A stretch of 64,000 bases of DNA from Oscillospiraceae bacterium (GTDB lineage: Bacteria; Bacillota; Clostridia; Oscillospirales; CAG-272): assembly GCA_015063805.1 (NCBI GenBank), contig SVTK01000002.1:108644-172643 (forward strand). Direction: 5' to 3'. Under the pieces are notes generated by a model. The model searched no databases and had not been told where the DNA came from. It saw nothing but the letters and a program-made list of their open reading frames with translations. The position numbers and the translations under genes were made by a program. Shown piece by piece: positions 47,687 to 56,446 of this stretch. Every line of letters begins with the position of its first letter. Position 1 is the stretch's first letter.

Positions 47687-50569
47687 ATGCGATCCTGTCT
47701 TTATTTTCTCCCCTTCCCTCATGATCCGGTGAGAGAATGTCTGCACAAGCTCCCCTCGCTTTCCTCCGCCTGTCAGGTACAGCTGATCCTGGAATTGCAG
47801 GTTGATGCGGTCTATCCCGCTTCTGCCATTGCTGAGGTCTTGGGGAATTGCTGCGGCAAACCCATACCCTCGCTCAACTTGACCGAGGACACCTGCTGTA
47901 TCCCCTTAGCCGCTTTTCCTCATGGGGATGCGCGACTGCTTTTGGCAGCGGCAGGCGTGGACGCAGCGGTGCAATGCCGCCCCCTGCTGATCCTGCGGGG
48001 GGCCGATGAGGTACAATACCGCCAAGTGCGAGACCGCCTTGCCGCCACTTTGCCGCGTGAACTCCCGGTCGATGCGGGAGAGGGGTTCACCCAACTCCCG
48101 CCGGATGAACTCATCGCCCGGGGGAAAGCGCTCGGGCTTGCCCTGCCGGAGAATTGTCTTCTGATCATCGCTGACTACTACCGTGCCGCCGAGCATCGGG
48201 ACCCCACGCCGGAGGAGCTGCTCATCCTGGATGCCGCCTATCGCGGAGCGAGTGCCGATGCCGCCGTCTGCGCCCCCATCACCTTCACCACCGACGATCC
48301 CCGCTGTCACGCTGCCTATGCCGACCTCATGGAGAAGCGGCGTGCCCTCTCCCCCGAGGCCAACGCTCCCGCCACCCTTGGGGAACTGGCCAACCTCGCC
48401 GCACACTATCTTGCCGCCCACAGCGGCCATACTCCCGTCCCAAGGCATACTCTTCTCGCAAATCCCCGGGATGCCGCCTGGCAGATGGCGGCGTTGGGGA
48501 CTTCTCCCGTCCTCGGTTTTACCGACCGCAGAAGCGAGAACACCGCCCTTTATAGCGGTACCCCCATTGCCTGTTCCCTCCCGACCCCCGAGGACCGTCT
48601 TCTTTGGGTAGAGGCCCCGCAAAATAATACCCAAGCTCTCGAAGCCCTCTTCCACTCCCCCGCCGCCTCCCTGATCCGCCGCAGTCTTCCCGTGCCGTCC
48701 ATGGGGCTGATCCCCGCCCTGGGCCGATTGCTGGGCAGTTCCGGCCTTGGCCTTTGTCTCTCCGTTTCCGAGGACGTCCCACCGACCAAGCTTCTGCAAA
48801 ATGAGGCCCCCGGTGTGCTTCTGCTCTGCGATCCCCGAGGCGGGCGAGCCATTCCCGATGCCCTGCGGAACGCCGGTCTGCGCTTCCGTCTGATCGCCGC
48901 GGTGGAGAAAGCACCGTTCTTCCGTACCGCCAACAATCGCCTGCGCTTCCCTGCGGCTATGCTCGCGCCCCGTCCCGCTATCACGGCATCGGTCAGCGCG
49001 CCCTATACTGCAGAGCCTGCCGCTCAGGTGCATCCCCTTGCCGCCCTCACCCATGACCTGCAAACACCCACCGCGCAGGGGATGGACGGTTTTGATCCCC
49101 GCACCGCTCCCGTGCTGGCCCAATCCCCCACATCCGCTGTATACTGCAAAGAGCGTGTCCTTGCGGCTTTGGCCTGTACCCCCGCCGGAGGCGTCTTCAG
49201 CAGCGTTCAAAACGCCGCTCTGGCCTTGATTTTCCGTCTGACCGCACAAGGGGCATCACCCGAGAAAATCACCCTGGCTGTCACCGTAGAAACACCGCCG
49301 ATTGGAGAAAATCCCACCGCGGCAGGCCGTGTCATTGCGGCGCTCCTTGCCCTGCACACGGTTCAGGTGGAGCTGGGTATTCACAGCGAGCCCGCCGAAT
49401 TTGCGGCGGGAGACGTCCTCTCTATCCGTCTGAGCGCATCTGCGCCTGCCCCGGCTCCCCGTTCTGCCCGAACTCCAGCCCGACACCTTTGGCTGGCCGT
49501 GCCATGCTCTGTCGCTCCTCATCTCAACGGCCAGCGAGCCGTTCTGGCTGCTGCACAGCGTCACGCCGCAGCAGGCGGATTCCTCATTCCCACCGAGCAG
49601 ATTTCTCCTCTTGCAGCAGCACTCCGTGCCGCCCTCTATGCGGACTGTTCCCTGCGCACCGATGCATCCCCGGATATCTTGCAAACACCGCTGTCCGGAG
49701 GGATGCTCTTCGCCTCGGACGCGCCGCCGACACCTACGGAAGGGATACAATGGATTCCCTTTGCCGAATTATGCCCCCTCGGTGAAAATGCGGTGATAGC
49801 CGGAGATGCCGTCCTGCCTTTGGCGCAGGCTCTCCCGGCCATGCGGGGGGACCTGCCCGTTCCGCCGCCCGACTACGAGATCGCTCCGTCGCTGCCCCGC
49901 ACCTCCTGCCGCCATGCGCCTCGGCCCCGGGTAATTATTCCCGCTTGTACCGACGCTGCAGTGCATCTGGCACAAGCCGTGGCAAAAATGGGAGGAGAAC
50001 CTCTGTACCTGCCCTTCCGTGCTGATACCGCAGATGCGGCGAAACAAAGCATCACCGCCATCGCAGACAGCATGGAAAAAGGACACATTCTGCTTCTCGG
50101 TTGCAGTGAAGCCGTGATGCGCGCGCTTCTGGCACATCCCCGCTTCGCCCAGGCGCTCTCTGCCTTCCGCGCCGCAGACGGGCTTGTCTGTGTCTGGGGC
50201 GGAGCCTTCTCCGCTTGTCTGGCCCATGGAATCTTTTCCCCCGAAGGCAAACCGGTGGCCACGGCACCTCTCCTGGGACAGAGGATGCTTTGCTCCCATC
50301 ATCTGCCTGCAAAATCTCCCTGGACCGCTCCTTTCCCTGCCATGCCGGATGAAACCGTAATCCTTGACCGTGATCCGCGCTGTCCCGTTTTCTCCGCAGC
50401 ACAGAGGCACCAGCTGGCCGAACTCGGCTGCATCGCCGCTCACGCCGCAGGCACCCCCGACGGCTGTCCCGCCGTTACCGCACTGACCACCGCCGACGGC
50501 GGTGTGCTGGGACTTGTTTCCCCGCCCACCCCGACCCGGTTGACCACCGCCCTGGAATATTTCCGCTGA
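47687..50569 (+). CDS. PurL (phosphoribosylformylglycinamidine synthase)-like protein, apparently catalytically degenerate
   Basis: Colinear by-eye similarity to long-form PurL: EHRDPTPEELLILDAAY linker, VFSSVQNAALALIFRLTAQGASPEKITL, GRVIAALLALHTVQVELGI, C-terminal class-I GATase-like domain; catalytic motifs missing. Confidence 0.6.
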   Translation: MRSCLYFLPFPHDPVRECLHKLPSLSSACQVQLILELQVDAVYPASAIAEVLGNCCGKPIPSLNLTEDTCCIPLAAFPHGDARLLLAAAGVDAAVQCRPLLILRGADEVQYRQVRDRLAATLPRELPVDAGEGFTQLPPDELIARGKALGLALPENCLLIIADYYRAAEHRDPTPEELLILDAAYRGASADAAVCAPITFTTDDPRCHAAYADLMEKRRALSPEANAPATLGELANLAAHYLAAHSGHTPVPRHTLLANPRDAAWQMAALGTSPVLGFTDRRSENTALYSGTPIACSLPTPEDRLLWVEAPQNNTQALEALFHSPAASLIRRSLPVPSMGLIPALGRLLGSSGLGLCLSVSEDVPPTKLLQNEAPGVLLLCDPRGGRAIPDALRNAGLRFRLIAAVEKAPFFRTANNRLRFPAAMLAPRPAITASVSAPYTAEPAAQVHPLAALTHDLQTPTAQGMDGFDPRTAPVLAQSPTSAVYCKERVLAALACTPAGGVFSSVQNAALALIFRLTAQGASPEKITLAVTVETPPIGENPTAAGRVIAALLALHTVQVELGIHSEPAEFAAGDVLSIRLSASAPAPAPRSARTPARHLWLAVPCSVAPHLNGQRAVLAAAQRHAAAGGFLIPTEQISPLAAALRAALYADCSLRTDASPDILQTPLSGGMLFASDAPPTPTEGIQWIPFAELCPLGENAVIAGDAVLPLAQALPAMRGDLPVPPPDYEIAPSLPRTSCRHAPRPRVIIPACTDAAVHLAQAVAKMGGEPLYLPFRADTADAAKQSITAIADSMEKGHILLLGCSEAVMRALLAHPRFAQALSAFRAADGLVCVWGGAFSACLAHGIFSPEGKPVATAPLLGQRMLCSHHLPAKSPWTAPFPAMPDETVILDRDPRCPVFSAAQRHQLAELGCIAAHAAGTPDGCPAVTALTTADGGVLGLVSPPTPTRLTTALEYFR

Positions 50570-50625
50570 GTGGATACAAATACAAATTTTCCGCAAAAAA
50601 CTTCAAGTTTTTTTTTGAAAATCTC

Positions 50626-50654
50626 TTGCAATTTGGGAGAGATTATGCTATAAT
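50626..50654 (+). promoter_or_regulatory. Sigma-A promoter of rpmB
   Basis: TTGCAA -17- TATAAT. Confidence 0.82.
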
Positions 50655-50706
50655 CTATACTGTTGCTTAATCGGTCTATGAACGATCAAATTGAGGAGGT
50701 GTCAAG

Positions 50707-50892
50707 ATGGCAAAATGCAGCATTTGCGGTAAGGGCGTTGTGTTCGGTCAGAACGTGTCTCACTCGCATAGAAAGACGAACAGAATGTGGAAGCCCAATA
50801 TCCGCAAGGTTAAGGCTCTGGTAGACGGCACTCCGAAAACCGTCGCTGTTTGTTCCCGTTGTCTGCGCTCGGGTAAGATCACCCGCGCTTGA
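50707..50892 (+). CDS. rpmB: 50S ribosomal protein L28
   Basis: [35 protein letters not shown]. Confidence 0.97.
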   Translation: MAKCSICGKGVVFGQNVSHSHRKTNRMWKPNIRKVKALVDGTPKTVAVCSRCLRSGKITRA

Positions 50893-50912
50893 GAGACGAG
50901 CATATAAAGTAA

Positions 50913-50945
50913 ATGGCAGGTCGCTTGACCTGCCATCTTTATTTT
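50913..50945 (+). terminator. Intrinsic terminator after rpmB
   Basis: ATGGCAGGTC-gctt-GACCTGCCAT followed by T-rich run. Confidence 0.88.
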
Positions 50946-50955
50946 TCTCCGGGGC

Positions 50956-50984
50956 TTGACCATGGGACAAAATCATGGTACAAT
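50956..50984 (+). promoter_or_regulatory. Sigma-A promoter of alpha/beta hydrolase
   Basis: TTGACC -17- TACAAT. Confidence 0.75.
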
Positions 50985-51016
50985 GAAACCATCCATTCCA
51001 CGAAAGGAACACCGCC

Positions 51017-51841
51017 ATGATCTACGAAACCATTACCCTCTCCCCCACCCCTGCGACGCTTACCGCCTATGCCTTCACTGCCACAGGGGACTGCCATACG
51101 CCTCTGCGCCGCGCAGTGGTGATCTGTCCCGGCGGCGGCTACCGCTTTCTCTCGGCCAGAGAGGCTGAACCCATTGCCGAGTACTTTCTCGGCGCCGGCC
51201 TGAACGTCTTTATTCTCCGCTACACCGTGGGAGAAGGCGCCCGGGATTATGCTCCCCTGATTCAGGCATCCCTTGCCATCAAGCATATCCGCGAGCACGC
51301 AGAATACTACCACATTGATCCCCGCTATGTCTACACCTGCGGCTTCTCGGCCGGGGGACATCTGGCCGGCTGGGCGGGAACACAATGGAATCTGCCCCTG
51401 CTGAAGCCCTATCTGGGGGATGCCCCCGAAGGCATCAACCGCCCCACGGGCATGATCCTCTCCTATCCCGTCATCTCCGCCGGTGCCATGGCTCACCGCG
51501 GGTCCTTCAACCATCTTCTGGGCAGAGCCACCGACGGAACCGAGCCCGAGCTGGATGCTTTTTCGCTGGAAAAGCAGGTGGGCCCCCATACCTGCCCCGC
51601 CTTCATCTGGCATACCTTCACCGACGAAACTGTGCCTGTACAAAACTCTCTGCTCATGGCTGAGGCCATGACGGCGGCGGGGATTCCCTTTGAGCTCCAC
51701 ATTTACCCCGAAGGCCCCCACGGTCTTGCCCGTGCCAACGAAGAGACCGCCAACGGCAAACCCGATCATAACAACCCACATCTGCAGGATTGGATCGATC
51801 TTGCCGTCCGCTGGATCAAAGACTTCAACTACGGCGAATAA
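51017..51841 (+). CDS. Alpha/beta hydrolase (acetyl-esterase-like)
   Basis: VVICPGGGYRFLSAREAEPIAEYFLGAGLNVFILRYTVG; CGFSAGGHLAG nucleophile elbow; GPHGLA. Confidence 0.9.
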   Translation: MIYETITLSPTPATLTAYAFTATGDCHTPLRRAVVICPGGGYRFLSAREAEPIAEYFLGAGLNVFILRYTVGEGARDYAPLIQASLAIKHIREHAEYYHIDPRYVYTCGFSAGGHLAGWAGTQWNLPLLKPYLGDAPEGINRPTGMILSYPVISAGAMAHRGSFNHLLGRATDGTEPELDAFSLEKQVGPHTCPAFIWHTFTDETVPVQNSLLMAEAMTAAGIPFELHIYPEGPHGLARANEETANGKPDHNNPHLQDWIDLAVRWIKDFNYGE

Positions 51842-51850
51842 TATCAAGCA

Positions 51851-51893
51851 AAACAGGACCCGAGGGAAAAATTCCCCTCGGGTCCTGTTTTTT
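51851..51893. terminator. Terminator between alpha/beta hydrolase and convergent coat genes
   Basis: AACAGGACCCGAGGG/CCCTCGGGTCCTGTT + T tract. Confidence 0.88.
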
Positions 51894-52143
51894 ACGCCTG
51901 CTGTGCCGAATACTTCTGCTTGACCTGGTTGAGCTTGGTCTGCTCGGCGGTGTCCTGAGCGTACCAGCCTCGCGCCGCCATCTTGGTGTAAATCTGATCC
52001 TGCAGAGCCAGCGACTCGGTGAGGGCGCGGTCAAAGGCCGCATTCACCGTAGAAGTGGAGGACTCAATGGCACCGTGCATGAACAGATCACAGGCTCCCT
52101 TCTCCAGCAGGAGAAGATTTTCCATCAGCTGCTTGTCATCCAT
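51892..52143 (-). CDS. CotF-like spore coat protein
   Basis: MDDKQLMENLLLLEKGACDLFMHGAIESSTSTVNAAFDRALTESLALQDQIYTKMAARGWY. Confidence 0.8.
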   Translation of the reverse strand: MDDKQLMENLLLLEKGACDLFMHGAIESSTSTVNAAFDRALTESLALQDQIYTKMAARGWYAQDTAEQTKLNQVKQKYSAQQA

Positions 52144-52156
52144 GTGATTCACCCCC

Positions 52157-52330
52157 TCACAGCAAGCCATAGAAGCTCGTAAAGAGCATCTTCTGCTTGT
52201 CCGCCATCTGCTGGACAAGGTTTTTCAGTTCGCTGTCCTGCAGCTGGGATGCGGTTTGGTTGCATTGGGTCATCACATACTGCGCGTGGCCCAGGGCATC
52301 TTCGACGTACAACAATTCTTTTGTGGTCAT
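52157..52330 (-). CDS. Small (57 aa) CotF-like coat protein; not in the supplied ORF track
   Basis: MTTKELLYVEDALGHAQYVMTQCNQTASQLQDSELKNLVQQMADKQKMLFTSFYGLL*; SD GGAGGTG. Confidence 0.78.
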   Translation of the reverse strand: MTTKELLYVEDALGHAQYVMTQCNQTASQLQDSELKNLVQQMADKQKMLFTSFYGLL

Positions 52331-52337
52331 AGTTTAA

Positions 52338-52373
52338 CACCTCCGTGCAGGTAGTTTTACCCGCATGGAGGTG
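52338..52373 (-). promoter_or_regulatory. Hairpin sequestering the SD of the 57-aa coat ORF
   Basis: CACCTCCATGCGGGT-AAAACT-ACCTGCACGGAGGTG; 13 Watson-Crick pairs, 1 GU, 1 mismatch; 3' arm contains the SD. Confidence 0.65.
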
Positions 52374-52389
52374 CTTTATACAGCAAAAT

Positions 52390-53415
52390 TTACAGAATTT
52401 CCCGAAGGGCAGCCAAATCTTCCTCCGTGGTGGACCAGCTGGTGGCAAAACGCACCACCGTATGGTGTTCATCATAGGCCTCCCAATAGCTGAGGGCCAC
52501 CTTCTCCGACAGAGCGGCATACTGTCCGTTCTGAAGGATCACGAACTGCTGGTTGGTATCGGTTTCCATGAAGAAGCGGTATCCCTTCTCCCGCAGAATG
52601 ACCTTCAGCTCCTCGGCCAGGTCAATGGCGTGGCGGCTGATGGTCAGATAGAGTCCGTCGGTAAACAGGGCGTCAAACTGCACGCCAACCAGCCGTCCCT
52701 TGGCCAAAAGTGCGCCGTGCTGCTTGACCATGGTAAAGAAGTGACGGGGGGCATTCCCCCGGGGAAAGACCACCGCCTCGCCGCAGAGGGCCCCTACTTT
52801 GGTTCCACCGATGTAGAACACGTCGCAGAGGCGGGCAATATCGGCCATGGTCACATCGGTACGGCGGGAGGCAAGACCGTAGCCCAGCCGCGCACCGTCA
52901 AGAAAAAGCGGGATCTCCCGGGCGCGGCAGATGGCGGACAGAGCCTCCAGCTCAGCCAAAGAATACAGGGTGCCGTACTCGGTGGGATGGGAGATATACA
53001 CCATCCCGGGATAGGGCATATGGGTGCGGTTTTCATCGGCATCAAAGGCCGCAAGGCAGGCGGACAGGGCTTCGGCGGTGATCTTTCCCTCGTGTTGAGG
53101 AACGGTCATCACCTTATGCCCGGTGTACTCGATGGCCCCCGCTTCATGGAGGGCAATATGCCCTGTGTCAGCGGCAATCACCCCAGCGCACAGCCCCAGC
53201 ATCCCGGAGATCACCGTCAGATTGGTCTGCGTGCCCCCGGCCAGAAAATATATGTCGGCGTCAGGACAGCTGCAGGCCGCCCGGATCTTCGTCTTTGCCG
53301 CCTCGGTATAGCGATCACTGCCGTAGGTGGTCAGGATCTCACCGTTGGTCTCCACCAAACGCTGCAGTACATCCGGATGCGCACCGTTGGTATAATCACT
53401 GGAAAAATTCAGCAT
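52390..53415 (-). CDS. Low-specificity threonine aldolase / beta-eliminating lyase family
   Basis: NFSSDYTNGAHPDVL; LFLDGARLGYG; CDVFYIGGTKVGALCGEAVVF (PLP Lys). Confidence 0.92.
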   Translation of the reverse strand: MLNFSSDYTNGAHPDVLQRLVETNGEILTTYGSDRYTEAAKTKIRAACSCPDADIYFLAGGTQTNLTVISGMLGLCAGVIAADTGHIALHEAGAIEYTGHKVMTVPQHEGKITAEALSACLAAFDADENRTHMPYPGMVYISHPTEYGTLYSLAELEALSAICRAREIPLFLDGARLGYGLASRRTDVTMADIARLCDVFYIGGTKVGALCGEAVVFPRGNAPRHFFTMVKQHGALLAKGRLVGVQFDALFTDGLYLTISRHAIDLAEELKVILREKGYRFFMETDTNQQFVILQNGQYAALSEKVALSYWEAYDEHHTVVRFATSWSTTEEDLAALREIL

Positions 53416-53448
53416 ATTTTGTCCTCGGTCAAATCAAATTTGCTCGGG

Positions 53449-54351
53449 TCAGCCTTGCCCCTGCTCTTTCCCCTGAAGAAGCAGGCTGTACAGGGCGCTT
53501 TTGCTCATGCCGCGGTCGCGGGCGGCCTTCTTCATGGCATCCATGCGGCTGGCGCCTTGCGCTTCGTAGTAAGCCACGTGGGCTTCGGGGGTCATCTCCT
53601 GCCAAAATGCCTCATCTGCAGCGGCAGATCGCTTCTCTCCCCCTGCCAACACCAGCACATATTCTCCCCTTGGGTCATGGGTGCGGTAATATTCCACCGC
53701 CCCGGAGAGGGTAGTGCGCATGATCTCCTCATTTCGCTTGGTCAGCTCCCGGCAAAGGGCAATGGGGCGGTCCCCCAGTGCTTCCACCAGGTCGTCCAGG
53801 GTTGCGCGAAGCTTGTGAGGCGCTTCGTGCAGGATCACCGTCCGGGTTTCCCCCGCCAGTTCTGCCAGCCGCTCGCGCCGCTCAGCCTTTGCCACCGGCA
53901 GGAAGCCGTCGAAGACGAAGCGTCCCGTGGGCAGCCCCGACAGAGTGAGGGCTACAATGGCCGCGCAGGCACCGGGAATGTGGGTCACGGGGATTCCCCG
54001 CTGGGCGCATAGAGCAACCAAATCTTCCCCGGGGTCACTGATGGCAGGAGTGCCTGCATCGGTGATCAGGGCGCAGGACTCCCCCGCCGCCAAACGGTCG
54101 GCGATCACAGGGCCCCGCTCCCGCTTATTATGCTCGAAATAGGAGATCATGGGCTTGCTGATCCCTAGGTGGGTCAGAAGGCGCATGGAATTGCGGGTAT
54201 CCTCGGCGGCGATGAAATCAACCTCGCCCAAGACCTTAATCGCCCGCTCGCTCAGATCGGCCAAGTTGCCGATGGGTGTGGCCACCAGATAGAGGGTTCC
54301 CCCTTCTACCCGGTTCTTCTCTTCCGGCTCTCCGTTTCGTTTGATGCTCAT
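53449..54351 (-). CDS. rsmI: 16S rRNA (cytidine1402-2'-O)-methyltransferase
   Basis: GTLYLVATPIGNLADLSERAIKVLGEVDFIAAEDTRNS; DAGTPAISDPGEDLV. Confidence 0.96.
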   Translation of the reverse strand: MSIKRNGEPEEKNRVEGGTLYLVATPIGNLADLSERAIKVLGEVDFIAAEDTRNSMRLLTHLGISKPMISYFEHNKRERGPVIADRLAAGESCALITDAGTPAISDPGEDLVALCAQRGIPVTHIPGACAAIVALTLSGLPTGRFVFDGFLPVAKAERRERLAELAGETRTVILHEAPHKLRATLDDLVEALGDRPIALCRELTKRNEEIMRTTLSGAVEYYRTHDPRGEYVLVLAGGEKRSAAADEAFWQEMTPEAHVAYYEAQGASRMDAMKKAARDRGMSKSALYSLLLQGKEQGQG

Positions 54352-55010
54352 GCTTTCCCTCCCAGCAAAATTCTTCGCAGGTCGGCCACGGTGTCGGCAA
54401 TGATATCAGCCCCCACCGACTCCAGTTCTCCCGCCGGAGCGAAGCCGTAGTTGACGCCAATGGCGGTGACCCCCACCTCGTGGGCACCAATGATATCGAA
54501 GTGACGGTCGCCGATCATGGCCACCTGTCCGTATTCTTCCGGCGTCACCCCCATCGTCTCAAGAGCAATGGTGATCAGTTCTTTTTTATCGCTGTGCCGC
54601 CCATCCATCTCCGGGGTGGAAATTGTCTTGAAATAGCGGAGCAGGCCGTGGCTCTCTAAGATTTCGGGAGAATAGGGGGCGGGCTTGCCGGTGGCAACCG
54701 CCATGGTCACCCCCGCCGCCTCCAGTTCGGCCAACAGTTCGGGAATGCCGGTATAGGGCTCGGCCTCCTTCACCCCCTGAACCGAATATCGTTCACGGTA
54801 GATAGCAGTAGCGCGCTTGGCCTCCTCCAGGGAAAATCCGCAAAATTCCGCGAAGATCTCCACCAGGGGAGGGCCAATGAAGCAGCGCAGTGCTTCGGTC
54901 TCCGGCACGGGCAGCTCCATCTTCCCCAGGGCATACTGCACCGAGCGCAGCACCCCGCAGCTGGTATCAAACAGGGTCCCGTCCAGATCAAACAGCAAGT
55001 ATTTGTACAT
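54348..55010 (-). CDS. HAD hydrolase (phosphoglycolate phosphatase-like)
   Basis: LLFDLDGTLFDTSCG; AVATGKP; MIGDRHFDIIGA. Confidence 0.92.
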   Translation of the reverse strand: MYKYLLFDLDGTLFDTSCGVLRSVQYALGKMELPVPETEALRCFIGPPLVEIFAEFCGFSLEEAKRATAIYRERYSVQGVKEAEPYTGIPELLAELEAAGVTMAVATGKPAPYSPEILESHGLLRYFKTISTPEMDGRHSDKKELITIALETMGVTPEEYGQVAMIGDRHFDIIGAHEVGVTAIGVNYGFAPAGELESVGADIIADTVADLRRILLGGKA

Positions 55011-55038
55011 TGTATTCTCCTTCCCCGCCAAGGTGGGA

Positions 55039-55797
55039 TCAATTCTCCAAAAAGCTGCCCGTTGCGTAAATTCGCGCCGCCTGCTCGGTCATCATCCGAG
55101 GGGTGACGGCCGGGGGATCGCGGTACAGCAGAAGAGGTGGGGTGTAGATCAGCCCCGGCGCACCGCCCCGACGGGCCTCCACCAGCACCATGGAGGCAGG
55201 TGCCGATGCATCCCCGTGCACAGCGGTCATCCGCTTGGGCTCAAGTCCGTGCTTCCGCATGGCGGCAAGCAGATCAATGAGACGGTCAGGACGCCACACA
55301 CATCCGAACCGTCCTCCCCAGCGCAGAAGCCGCCCCGCTGCGGCGCAGAAGTCCCCGATACCGCCAAACAACTCGTGACGAGCGATGGCTTTGGCATCGT
55401 TTCGGTTCAGCTTGCCGGTGTCAGCCCGCATGTAGGGGGGATTGGCCAGCACAGCATCCACCTCGCCGCCAAAGTCGGCGGCCCGTAGATCCCGCAGATC
55501 GGCGCAGTGCACGGTCACCTTTTCCGACAGCCCGTTGAGCTCGGCATTGCGGGCGGCAAGTTCGGCAAAATCGGCCTGCACCTCCACAGCATTGATCTGT
55601 GCATACTGTCCTCTCGCGGCGCAAAGCAGGGAAACAATTCCCGTACCGCATCCCAGCTCCACCGCACGCCCACCGGGAGCAGACGGGAGATAGGCCGACA
55701 GCAGAAAGGCATCGGTGCCATAGGTCAGACCGTCCTTTTTCTGAATCAGCTTCAGCGCCTCATTGACGGTATCCAGGCGTTCATCCTCACGCAGCAT
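55039..55797 (-). CDS. tRNA1(Val) (adenine37-N6)-methyltransferase family
   Basis: DAFLLSAYLPSAPGGRAVELGCGTGIVSLL; VLANPPYMRAD. Confidence 0.92.
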   Translation of the reverse strand: MLREDERLDTVNEALKLIQKKDGLTYGTDAFLLSAYLPSAPGGRAVELGCGTGIVSLLCAARGQYAQINAVEVQADFAELAARNAELNGLSEKVTVHCADLRDLRAADFGGEVDAVLANPPYMRADTGKLNRNDAKAIARHELFGGIGDFCAAAGRLLRWGGRFGCVWRPDRLIDLLAAMRKHGLEPKRMTAVHGDASAPASMVLVEARRGGAPGLIYTPPLLLYRDPPAVTPRMMTEQAARIYATGSFLEN

Positions 55798-55878
55798 TTT
55801 TCCTCCAAAATAAAGCGGAGCAAGCCGAGGGGTTCCCTCATCTTGCTCCGCTCAGCGTCGTATGTACACGCAAAGGCC

Positions 55879-56049
55879 TTATTCAGCCTTGGGTGCATCA
55901 ACAGGACAAGCATCAGCGCAAGCGCCGCAGTCCAGGCACTCGTCAGCGTTGATCACATACTTGCCGTCCTTCTCAGAAATTGCATTTACGGGGCAAGCAT
56001 CAGCGCAAGCGCCGCAAGCGATGCAATCGTCAGAAATCTTATATGCCAT
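55879..56049 (-). CDS. 2[4Fe-4S] ferredoxin
   Basis: MAYKISDDCIACGACADACPVNAI...ADECLDCGACADACPVDAP. Confidence 0.97.
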   Translation of the reverse strand: MAYKISDDCIACGACADACPVNAISEKDGKYVINADECLDCGACADACPVDAPKAE

Positions 56050-56143
56050 GGTCAAACACCTCCATAAATTATTTCCCCTATATTGTATCATGCTTTCGGA
56101 GAAAATGCAAACCTTTTTTGCAAAAATTATCGAAAAATTTTTG

Positions 56144-56446
56144 TCAGCTCTCCCTTTTTCCGCAATGGGGACAAGCGGGATAGTCAAAATCATAGCTTTT
56201 CCCGCAGTTTGCGCAACGCCGCTGGGGCAGATCGGGATCATTTTCGGCAGGCGAGTATACCTGCAGCTGCTCCTCCAGATAAGCAACACGGCCAAGCAGA
56301 TCGCTGACCGTCAGCATCAGTGCCCCCGACAGCACAAGGGACAACCCCACGCAAAGAGCAGTCACCGGCTGCCAAAGCAAGGCAAGAAAACCGATAATCC
56401 CAAGCAGAATCACCACAATTCCTGCCACAAAGAAGACACGTCTCAT
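56144..56446 (-). CDS. Small membrane protein with C-terminal zinc ribbon
   Basis: Two hydrophobic segments; CANCGKSYDFDYPACPHCGKRES. Confidence 0.75.
   Translation of the reverse strand: MRRVFFVAGIVVILLGIIGFLALLWQPVTALCVGLSLVLSGALMLTVSDLLGRVAYLEEQLQVYSPAENDPDLPQRRCANCGKSYDFDYPACPHCGKRES

Noticed and set aside
47906-49249. 447-aa minus-strand ORF opposite the PurL-like gene
   Set aside because: Gly-rich shadow ORF; the plus frame has SD, mtaB linkage and PurL-like homology
52345-54012. 555-aa plus-strand ORF
   Set aside because: Antisense to threonine aldolase and rsmI
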